A stretch of 64,000 nucleotides of DNA, taken from Paenibacillus sp. GTDB lineage: Bacteria > Bacillota > Bacilli > Paenibacillales > YIM-B00363. Numbering within the stretch: position 1 is the stretch's first letter; every line of letters begins with the position of its first letter. The position numbers were made by a program, and so were the translations under genes. Shown piece by piece: positions 57,848-64,000 of this stretch. The DNA lies in assembly GCF_035645195.1 (NCBI RefSeq), contig NZ_DASQNA010000018.1:1-64000 (forward strand), read 5' to 3'. Under the pieces are notes generated by a model that was not told the origin of the DNA, ran no database searches, and saw only the letters and a program-made list of their open reading frames with translations.

Positions 57848-57988
57848 ATGACGTCGAACACGTCCGAATTCGTGCGGAAGGTGCACGAGACGCAAGTGAA
57901 GGACGAGTTAAATCGTAAACGGCAGGGAGCCGGCCATCCGGACGAAAAGCTGCCGAACCATCAGCATCGCAAAGGCAGAGGCGACTAA
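57848..57988 (+). CDS. Small DUF4023-like protein
   Basis: A 46-residue protein, MTSNTSEFVRKVHETQVKDE at the start, then NRKRQGAGHPDEKLPNHQH at the end. The F-V-x-K-x-x-E-T-Q ... R-x-G-x-G-x-P-x-x-K-L-P-N-x-Q-H pattern recalls DUF4023, very short Bacillus proteins of unknown role. The family match is from memory and needs confirmation. GGAGGGAACGCC precedes the ATG, and the terminator at 58003 follows closely, which supports a real small gene. Confidence 0.65.
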   Translation: MTSNTSEFVRKVHETQVKDELNRKRQGAGHPDEKLPNHQHRKGRGD

Positions 57989-58002
57989 GCCTTTGCCCCG
58001 AC

Positions 58003-58052
58003 GCCCCGTCTTGTTCCGGCCCGACACGGTCCGCGACGAGGCGGGGTTTTTC
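58003..58052 (+). terminator. Rho-independent terminator after the DUF4023-like gene
   Basis: CCCCGTCTTGT pairs with ACGAGGCGGGG (with G-U pairs) around a long loop, followed by TTTTTC. It lies just past the end of the convergent small gene at 58054. Confidence 0.72.
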
Positions 58053-58053
58053 G

Positions 58054-58269
58054 TTAACCGGCGGCGCGGATCGCTTCCGAGAGACGGTTTTTAATGAATT
58101 GGATTTTCTTCCGGGCGAAAAATTGAAGCGGCGCTCCCGACAAATCCTTAGGCTTGATCGCAGCGTCGGTCTCGTTGTCGATGATTAGCACCGTACCGTT
58201 CGGATAAAACCGAAACGTGTAGTCGTACCCGCGTTCGATAAAACGAAAAATTTGCAATTGGTTTGTCAT
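58054..58269 (-). CDS. Small conserved-looking protein of unknown function
   Basis: A 71-residue protein with FRFIERGYDYTFRFYPNGTV and LIIDNETDAAIKPKDLSGAP, probably a small beta-rich fold followed by a basic helix (FFARKKIQFIKNRLSEAIRA). No family is recognised. AAGGCGG lies 7 bases before the ATG. It is divergent from the signal peptidase gene across a short region with AACGTTTG repeats (58288-58327). Confidence 0.6.
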   Translation of the reverse strand: MTNQLQIFRFIERGYDYTFRFYPNGTVLIIDNETDAAIKPKDLSGAPLQFFARKKIQFIKNRLSEAIRAAG

Positions 58270-58287
58270 AGGAACACCGCCTTATGG

Positions 58288-58327
58288 GAACGTTTGTTTG
58301 TGTTTATTATAGCAAACGTTTGTTCGG
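58288..58327. promoter_or_regulatory. Divergent regulatory region with AACGTTTGTT direct repeats
   Basis: AACGTTTGTT occurs at about 58290-58299 and 58316-58325, with a TTTATTATAG-type -10 between them. The second copy is part of the palindrome CAAACGTTTG (58313-58322). Both copies also resemble weak Bacillus LexA boxes (GAAC-N4-GTTY). They flank divergent promoters of the small gene and the signal peptidase gene. Confidence 0.45.
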
Positions 58328-58436
58328 TTGTGAAGAGAAAATTTCCAATTTTGAGGAGGCGTGTTCCGAAGCAGGAATTTTTCGGGTTCCGTTCGAATAC
58401 ATAAAGGGAATCACTTATAAAGGCGGAGACTTCGGA

Positions 58437-58985
58437 ATGATAAGCAGTGTATTTGTACGTTCGGTATGGGACTGGACGAAAACGGGCGTCGTCGCGGTAA
58501 CGGCGGCCGTATTGATAAACTCGTATGTGCTTCAGGCGTTCCAGGTGAAGGGCGAGTCGATGCTTCCCACCCTGCATAATGCCGATTCCACGTTCGCCCT
58601 CAAAATTCAATCTTCCTATGATTATGGAGATATCGTCATCATTGACAGCCGCATCGGGCAGCCCCGGGATTGGCTCGACCCGGTGCTCGAGCACCCGCTC
58701 GTCGCCAAACTGCTTGGATCGGAAGCCGAATATTTGTGGGTCAAACGCGTCATCGGCAAGCCGGGCGACATGCTCGAGTTTCGGGACGGTCAAGTCATCC
58801 GCAACGGCGTTGCGATCGACGAGCCGTACGTGCTCGAACCGATGCAGGCAGCGCCGGACCCGGTCATCGTTCCCGAAGGGAAGCTGTTCGTAATGGGCGA
58901 TAATCGAAACAACAGCTTGGACAGCCGCGTCATCGGGCCCGTACCGGTGTCGAACGTCATCGGTAAAGTCATTTTCTCGTATTGA
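58437..58985 (+). CDS. Type I signal peptidase
   Basis: A 182-residue membrane peptidase. One N-terminal membrane segment (residues about 14-34) precedes the catalytic Ser41 in VKGESMLPTL and the general base Lys103 in YLWVKRVIGKPGDMLEF. The family box VMGDNRNNSLDSR is present. It cleaves signal peptides on the outer membrane face. A 15-residue extra loop (about 76-98, with DWLDPVLEHP) between the Ser and Lys blocks is unusual. The ATG at 58437 follows GGCGGAG; an open frame extends upstream through the promoter region without support. Confidence 0.85.
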   Translation: MISSVFVRSVWDWTKTGVVAVTAAVLINSYVLQAFQVKGESMLPTLHNADSTFALKIQSSYDYGDIVIIDSRIGQPRDWLDPVLEHPLVAKLLGSEAEYLWVKRVIGKPGDMLEFRDGQVIRNGVAIDEPYVLEPMQAAPDPVIVPEGKLFVMGDNRNNSLDSRVIGPVPVSNVIGKVIFSY

Positions 58986-59013
58986 ATCCGACACCCATCA
59001 AGGAGACGCATCC

Positions 59014-60513
59014 GTGGACTTATACTTCAACGATACGCTGCGGCGCAAAGCCGAAAACTGGCTGCCGGAGCGGACGATCACCCAACTTGCGGAAGCGCTG
59101 CGCCTAGGCGAAACGACGAGCGAAGAGCTCGTCCTCATGTATATCTATCGCATCTGGATTCACGACCGCGCCGGCGCCGGCTTGAACTCCGTTCTGGAAA
59201 TCAATCCTGACGCCATGCGCATCGCCCGGCAAAAAGACGAGGAACGCCGCCGCGGTCTCGCCGCAAACCCGCTTCATGGCATTCCCGTGCTGCTGAAGGA
59301 CAACATCGACACGGCGGACAGAATGCATACGAGCGCAGGCTCCATCGCGCTCGCCGATTCGTTCGCGGACGAAGACGCCTTCGTCGCGGCCAAGCTGCGA
59401 AAGGCAGGGGCGATTTTGCTCGGCAAAACGAACATGACCGAATGGGCGAATTTCATGGCCGAGAACATGCCGTCCGGATACAGCTCCCGCGGGGGGCAAG
59501 TGCTGAATCCGTATCACCCGGGAACGGCGTTCGTGGGCGGCTCCAGCTCCGGATCGGGCGCGGCCGTCGCGGCGAACTTGGCAGCCGCGGCCATCGGCAC
59601 CGAAACGTCCGGCTCGATCATATCGCCGGCCAGCCAGCATAACGCCGTCGGCATCAAGCCGACCGTCGGACTCGTCTCTCGCAGCGGCATCATTCCGATC
59701 TCGCCAAGTCAGGATACCGCGGGGCCGATCGCCCGGACGGTCGCGGACGCCGCGCTCGTCCTGACGGCGATCGCCGGCTTCGATCCTTCGGACGCCGCGA
59801 CCAACGTAATAGCGGGGGCTGCGGCGATCGAATATACATCGTTCCTGGACAAGAACGGTCTGCAAGGCGCCCGCATCGGCGTGCCGCGCGGTTACTACAA
59901 GGAACTGCCGGAACCATCGGCGAGTTGCATAGACGAAGCGATCGACGCGCTTCGGCGGGCGGGGGCGGAAGTCGTTGATCCGGTGTCGATCCCGTCCGAA
60001 AACGATCCGTGGGATTACATCGTACTGAAGTACGAATTCAAACCTGCGCTTAACGCTTACTTAAGCCGCTTGGGACCGCATGTTCCGGTACATTCGCTGC
60101 GGGACGTCATTCGCTTCAACGAAGCGCATGCGGACGTCGCGCTTAAATACGGCCAGTCCGTGCTGCAGGAGTCGGAGGCGACGACCGGCGCCCTTGGGGA
60201 AGCCGAATATATTGAAGCGAGGCGCTCCGACCTCGAACGTTCCCGAACGCACGGCATCGACGCCGCATTGCGGGAGCATCGGCTGGATGCGCTCGTCTTC
60301 CCCAACAACTGGGGCTGCGGCATCGCGTGCAAAGCCGGCTATCCGCTCATCACCGTGCCTGCCGGGTTCGCCGAACGCGAGCCGGTCGGATTGACGTTCG
60401 TTGCGGGCGCCTTCTCGGAACCGCTGCTGATTCGACTCGCATACGCGTTCGAACAAGCGACGAAACATCGGCGCGCCCCCGATTTAACTTCGAACTCGGT
60501 TTTGCTATCATAA
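59014..60513 (+). CDS. Amidase signature family enzyme
   Basis: A 499-residue amidase. The Ser-cisSer-Lys triad is visible: Lys in IPVLLKDNID, cis-Ser in GGSSSGSGAAVAANLAAAAI and nucleophile Ser in GTETSGSIISPAS. It hydrolyses amides of unknown identity; relatives include GatA, acylamidases and urea-amidolyase partners, but no gatC/gatB gene is adjacent. GTG start at 59014 behind AAGGAG, 28 bases after the signal peptidase gene, so it may be co-transcribed with it. Confidence 0.87.
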   Translation: MDLYFNDTLRRKAENWLPERTITQLAEALRLGETTSEELVLMYIYRIWIHDRAGAGLNSVLEINPDAMRIARQKDEERRRGLAANPLHGIPVLLKDNIDTADRMHTSAGSIALADSFADEDAFVAAKLRKAGAILLGKTNMTEWANFMAENMPSGYSSRGGQVLNPYHPGTAFVGGSSSGSGAAVAANLAAAAIGTETSGSIISPASQHNAVGIKPTVGLVSRSGIIPISPSQDTAGPIARTVADAALVLTAIAGFDPSDAATNVIAGAAAIEYTSFLDKNGLQGARIGVPRGYYKELPEPSASCIDEAIDALRRAGAEVVDPVSIPSENDPWDYIVLKYEFKPALNAYLSRLGPHVPVHSLRDVIRFNEAHADVALKYGQSVLQESEATTGALGEAEYIEARRSDLERSRTHGIDAALREHRLDALVFPNNWGCGIACKAGYPLITVPAGFAEREPVGLTFVAGAFSEPLLIRLAYAFEQATKHRRAPDLTSNSVLLS

Positions 60514-60515
60514 TG

Positions 60516-61343
60516 TATGAAATGCTCCAGAGTATGCGGCACATCCGAATGTCGAAATCGTCGCCTTCGTCGATCCGGCCGCCGAACGAGCCCAGAAGCT
60601 CGCGGACAAATACGGCGGCAAAGAGTACACCGACCATCGAACGATGCTCGCAGCCGAAAAGCCTGACGCGGTAAGCGTATGCACGCCGAACGCGTTTCAC
60701 GCGCCGATTTCGATTGATGCGGCGAACGCGGGCGCGCACGTGCTTTGCGAGAAGCCGAGGCCGTCTCCGCGGAGGAAGCGCAGCGCATGATTGAAGCGGC
60801 TCGCGGCAACGGCGTCTATCTCATGATCGGTCATAACCAGAGGTACATGCGTTCCGCACCTCCTTCGGCCATCCCGGACCGAAAAATTGGAGCGTCGAAG
60901 GAAAAGAGGGATGGTTTTTCCAAAAGCACAAGTCGTTCGTCGGCACGCTCCACAAGGAAAATACGGACGTTGACGATAACGCGACCTGCATTTTGCGTAT
61001 GAAAAGCGGCGCGATCGGCTCCCTAGTCGCGTCCTGGACGTATTACCGCGGCGAGGACAATAGCACGGTGCTCTGGTGCGCGAATGGCGTCATGAAAATC
61101 GGCACGCATCCGGAGGATCAAGTCATCGTCGAGCTCCGGGACGGGGCGGTGGAAAAGTACAACGTCGGCGGCATTTCGACGAACGAGAAGCAACTGACGA
61201 GCGGCGTCATCGACGCGTTCATCGAATCCATCGTGACGAGCACGCCACCGTCGATCTCGGGCGAGGAAGGCGCAAAGTCGCTCGGCGTCATCCTAGCGGC
61301 AATGGAGTCGCAAGCGAAGGGCGCGATCGTGAAAGTGAACTAA
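60516..61343 (+). pseudogene. Decayed Gfo/Idh/MocA-family oxidoreductase
   Basis: Fragments of one oxidoreductase appear in different frames. HPNVEIVAFVDPAAERAQKL starts at about 60539 and runs to HVLCEKP near 60755, where one base of the next codon is lost; AVSAEEAQRMIEAARGNGVY with IGHNQRYM continues in a new frame. After about 60850 the frame changes again, giving FRTSFGHPGPKNWSVEGKEG, FVGTLHKENTDVDDNAT and then SGAIGSLVASWTYYRG to the stop at 61343. The N-terminal G-x-G motif and about 40 residues between FVGT and HKENT are missing. At least three lesions are present, so the gene is not functional. A terminator-like hairpin (61373-61413) follows. Confidence 0.85.
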
Positions 61344-61372
61344 TCGAAACGTTATCGCTTGAGCAGGCAGCC

Positions 61373-61413
61373 AAGCTCTCCACCCCGGAACTTCGGGGAC
61401 GGGGAGCTTTTTT
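61373..61413 (+). terminator. Terminator-like hairpin after the pseudogene
   Basis: AAGCTCTCCACCCC pairs imperfectly with GGGGACGGGGAGCTT around GGAACTTC, followed by TTTTTT. It is presumably the remnant terminator of the decayed gene. Confidence 0.65.
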
Positions 61414-61428
61414 CGTATTGGGCGTCGC

Positions 61429-62753
61429 GTTGCGTCTGTCCAAAAATGTCCAATGCAAGATGCTCCGATTCAACAAAGGAACAAGATAGTTAGCCGGGGG
61501 TGAGGAGGACAGCATCGAGATGGACAATTAGGGCCAGGAACTCGATCAACTGAAAGGCGGCCGCGAAGTGCATGGCATCGGTTTGATGAAAATGACCGCG
61601 GGGCCCGGACAACTGCGGTTCTCCGAATTGAGCGCGGCATTGCGTTTGTCCAAAAATGTCCAAGACCCGGTGGCCAGTCTCAAGAAAGGAACCAGATAGT
61701 TAGCCGGGGGAGGGTGGGACAGCACCGAGATGGACAATTAGGGCCGGGAACTCGATCAACTGAAAGTCGGACGCGAAGCACATCGCATCGGGTTTGATGA
61801 AAATGACCGCGGGACCCGGACAACGGCAGTTCTCCGAATTGAGCGCGGCAATCCGCTTGTCCAAAAATGTCCAAGACCCGGTGGCCAGTCTCAAGAAAGG
61901 AACAAGATAGTTAGCCGGGGGAGAGGAGGACAGCTCGGGACAATTAGGGCCAGGAACTCGATCAACTGAAAGTCGGCGCCGCGAAGCGCACGGCATCGGG
62001 GGGGTGATGAAAATGACCGCGGGACCCGGACAACGGCGGTTCTCCGAATTGAGCGCGGCAATGCGTTTGTCCAAAAATGTCCAAGACCCGGTGGCCAGTC
62101 TCAAGAAAGGAACCAGATAGTTAGCCGGGGGAGGGTGGGACAGCACCGAGATGGACAATTAGGGCCGGGAACTCGATCAACTGAAAGGCGGACGTGAAGC
62201 ACATCGCATCGGGTTTGATGAACATGACCGCGGGGCCCGGACAACGGTGGATCTCCGAATTGAGCGCGGCGTTGCGTTTGTCCAAAAATGTCCAAGGCTC
62301 GGTGGCCAGTCTCAAGAAAGGGAACAAGATAGTTAGCCGGGGAGAGGAGGACAGCATCGAGATGAACAATTAGGGCCAGGAACTCGATCAACTGAAAGGC
62401 GGCCGCACAGCGCATCGCATCGGGTTTGATGAAAATGACAGCGGGGCTCGGACAACGGCGGTTCTCCATATTGAGCGCGGCAATCCGCTTGTCCAAAAAT
62501 GTCCAAGGCTCGGTGGCCAGTCTCAAGAAAGGAACAAGATAGTTAGCCGGGGGAGGGAGAGACAGCACCGAGATAGACAATTAGGGCCGGGAACTCGATC
62601 AACTGAAAGGCGGTCGCGCAGCGCTTAGCATCGGGTTTAATGAAAATGACCGCGGGGCTCGGACAACGGTGGATCTCCGAATTGAGCGCGGCAATGCGTT
62701 TGTCCAAAAATGTCCAAGGCTCGGTGGCCAGTCTCAAGAAAGGAACAAGATAG
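61429..62753. repeat. Tandem array of seven ~211-bp units (satellite-like)
   Basis: The landmark GTCCAAAAATGTCC occurs at 61438, 61648, 61859, 62069, 62280, 62491 and 62702, with spacings of 210 or 211 bases. Each unit also has GGAACAAGATAGTTAGCCGG, GACAATTAGGGC, AACTCGATCAACTGAAAG, GATGAAAATGACCGCGGG and CTCCGAATTGAGCGCGGC. The first and last units are partial or diverged. GGACAA/TTGTCC arms about 40 bases apart could fold within each unit. Minus-strand open stretches of about 70 codons per unit exist, but the 211-base period shifts the frame between units. No gene or known element is recognised in the array. Confidence 0.95.
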
Positions 62754-63110
62754 TATTTCCGGGAAGGGGGAATGAGTCAAAAAGAACAATTGGGGAGCCG
62801 AATCAGAACAGCGACAGGGAGGGAATGGGAGAAGCGTGAAAGCGGGGAGCTAACGGACAATTGGTGAAGTAGGGAGCCGAAACAGGACAAACAACTGCTG
62901 AATGGGAAATTCGGTCGCATAAGCGAATGCAATAGGGATCTGGGGGCGTACAGCAGTTGGAGGGGGGAGGGGATTATTGGGACCTACTTGCGAGGAGCGG
63001 GCTGGTACGCAAAAAGAAGTCGCTAGAGCGAGGAGGGGGATGGCGTAATTCGGGAGGACGACACAAGCGGACAACACGTTTGCGAATACAACATTATTAT
63101 GGAGGGGTAA
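62754..63110. other. Gene-free stretch with short degenerate repeats
   Basis: No gene is supported here. Two related stretches occur: AACAATTGGGGAGCCGAATC at about 62783, and GACAATTGG-TGAAG-TAGGGAGCCGAA starting near 62855; both recall the GACAATTAGGG element of the array. G-rich, purine-biased sequence follows up to 63000. A TATTAT at about 63094 could be a -10 for the next gene. Confidence 0.5.
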
Positions 63111-63554
63111 ATGATGCCGCGCATTCAATGGACATATCCAACGCATCCATACGATCTATCCAGAAAATTAAAAGTGGAAGACTACCTGCTGCCGAAAACG
63201 AAACAGGAGCGCCGGGGCGCACTGAGACGGATGGAGCTCGAGTTGGACAAGGAGGCGTTGCTGTCTCCTCTGAAGAGGTATAAGTATAACTGGGATTTAC
63301 GTAAAGTAGTTGCTTTGCTGCTGTCGGAGCAGGTCCGAATCGTCGCGACGGCGGGAGCGGATACCGGAAGGTATGTGCTTGCGCGGCGAAAGCCGAAGCC
63401 GGAGGAGCTCTGGCTTCCGGTTCCGGAGGCGGCTCGCCATGCGGGGTTGACGCCTGCCGCTCTCTATAAACGGATCCAACGCGGGAGCGTCGAGGCGCGT
63501 CGGGATCCGATGAGGGGGCTCTGCGTCGATGCGCTTCGGCTGCGGCCGCTTTGA
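63111..63554 (+). CDS. Hypothetical protein with a possible excisionase-like HTH
   Basis: A 147-residue basic protein. It starts MMPRIQWTYPTHPYDLSRKL, with ERRGALRRMELELDKEALLS in the middle. The C-terminal part PVPEAARHAGLTPAALYKRI followed by QRGSVEARRD resembles a MerR/excisionase-type helix-turn-helix that reads DNA. I recognise no family. GGAGGGG lies 4-5 bases before the first ATG. It sits between the 211-bp array and zur, so a link to the array is possible but untested. Confidence 0.55.
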   Translation: MMPRIQWTYPTHPYDLSRKLKVEDYLLPKTKQERRGALRRMELELDKEALLSPLKRYKYNWDLRKVVALLLSEQVRIVATAGADTGRYVLARRKPKPEELWLPVPEAARHAGLTPAALYKRIQRGSVEARRDPMRGLCVDALRLRPL

Positions 63555-63576
63555 CGGAATCGCGTTTTTCGTGCAT

Positions 63577-63595
63577 CATAGTAGATACTACTATG
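63577..63595 (+). promoter_or_regulatory. Palindromic operator-like site upstream of zur
   Basis: CATAGTAG-ATA-CTACTATG is a perfect 8-bp inverted repeat 20 bases before the zur start codon. TTGACG at 63551-63556 may be the -35. The position suggests autoregulation or control by another metal sensor, although the sequence does not look like the usual Bacillus Zur box. Confidence 0.45.
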
Positions 63596-63615
63596 GGAAT
63601 CGGGAGGGATTCGAC

Positions 63616-64000
63616 GTGTTGGCGCAGGAAATGATCGAGGCGATGTCGAAACGCGGACTTCGCGTGACGGACCAGCGGAAAACGTTGGCGCGGCTGTTCG
63701 CGGAGGCTCCCGGTTACTTGTCGGCGAAGGACGTTTACGAAGCGATGGGCAAAGTGTACGGCGGCCTCAGCTTCGACACGGTGTATCGGAATTTGCGGGT
63801 GCTTCAAGAGATGGGCGTGCTGGAGCAGTTCGTCTTCGAGGACGGCGTAAAGTTTAAGGCGCACTGCCAGGAGCACGGGCATCACCACCACGCGATTTGC
63901 ATGAACTGCGAGAAGACGTACGCAGTGCCGTTCTGCCCGCTCGACATTCAAGTCGATTTGCCCCAGGGCTTTCAGGTCGTAAAGCACAAATTCGAGCTGT
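63616..64000 (+). CDS. zur: Fur-family zinc regulator (Zur-like), partial at window end
   Basis: The first 128 codons are present. The winged helix reads RGLRVTDQRKTLARLFAEAP and LSFDTVYRNLRVLQEMGVLE. The metal region has HCQEHGHHHHAICMNCEKTY followed by VPFCPLD, which supplies the structural Cys-x-x-Cys and His ligands. The F-x-F-E-D-G-x-K-F-K and PFCPLD segments match Zur rather than Fur or PerR of Bacillus. It represses zinc-uptake genes when zinc is plentiful. The GTG at 63616 follows GGGAGGG. The C-terminus, with the last Cys-x-x-Cys, lies outside the window. Confidence 0.82.
   Translation, partial: MLAQEMIEAMSKRGLRVTDQRKTLARLFAEAPGYLSAKDVYEAMGKVYGGLSFDTVYRNLRVLQEMGVLEQFVFEDGVKFKAHCQEHGHHHHAICMNCEKTYAVPFCPLDIQVDLPQGFQVVKHKFEL

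Noticed and set aside
61700-62737. Minus-strand ORFs of 64-159 codons in the 211-bp array with a repeated ANYLVPFLRLAT peptide
   Set aside because: The 211-base period breaks the frame from unit to unit and differences between units change amino acids freely, so coding selection is unlikely.

Overview
The window looks like chromosomal DNA of a GC-rich Paenibacillus-type member of the Bacillales. The reasons are strong GGAGG-type ribosome binding sites, frequent GTG/TTG starts, endospore-lineage genes (a SpoVB-like flippase, a YfhD-like small protein, a YetF-type membrane protein), a Zur-type Fur regulator, sigma-A promoters of the TTGACA/TATAAT type, and many Rho-independent terminators. Genus assignment is an inference from gene content. 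No tRNA, rRNA, CRISPR array, prophage or replication origin was recognised.

Layout. 1-141: end of an IS3-family (IS150-type) insertion sequence cut by the window edge. 172-5011: permuted NlpC/P60-like protein, MFS exporter and a receiver-less winged-helix regulator on the minus strand, then a SpoVB-like flippase on the plus strand. 5440-10415: LacI regulator and a maltodextrin-type ABC importer (binding protein plus two permeases, no ATPase) with LacI/CcpA-type operators. 10573-14498: GrpB-family protein, MATE exporter, YetF-like protein and manganese pyrophosphatase. 14760-17845: BMP-family lipoprotein next to a Rieske oxygenase, then a divergent polysaccharide deacetylase. 17948-24801: a LacI-controlled cluster that reads as a complete non-phosphorylative L-fucose-type sugar-acid pathway (lactonase, two-subunit UxaA-type dehydratase, two SDR dehydrogenases, RbsD-type pyranase, FAH-fold hydrolase) ending in a strong terminator. 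24816-31264: HelD-like helicase, a possible small RNA, an orphan sporulation-type histidine kinase, and a degenerate dihydroorotate-dehydrogenase-like domain fused to a duplicated membrane domain.

31265-36736: a repeat-rich gap, a paired short-chain chromate transporter, a true formylglycine-generating enzyme, a GDSL hydrolase, class II fructose-1,6-bisphosphatase and a GNAT enzyme. 36733-44030: SgrR-type regulator, DedA protein, small proteins, and a sugar isomerase/two oxidoreductases/AraC cluster. 44168-50798: a DUF559-like nuclease-fold protein, a palindromic repeat array, a phosphonate-type phnDEC transporter with a LysR regulator, and a 2',3'-cyclic nucleotidase preceded by a PhoP-like box; together they look like a phosphorus-scavenging region. 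50921-54278: membrane proteins, a GT2 glycosyltransferase, VanZ and DUF2269 proteins. 54397-57729: 5-oxoprolinase genes pxpBCA followed by an inositol-monophosphatase-family gene. 57848-60513: small proteins, type I signal peptidase and an amidase. 60516-61343: a decayed oxidoreductase pseudogene. 61429-62753: a striking tandem array of seven ~211-bp units. 63111-64000: an unknown gene and the start of zur.

The items most worth a second look are the 51-bp-period palindromic repeats found at two loci (they even supply stop codons to neighbouring genes), the 211-bp satellite-like array, the dihydroorotate-dehydrogenase-like membrane fusion, and the sugar-acid pathway that appears to use a UxaA-family dehydratase in place of the enolase-type L-fuconate dehydratase.
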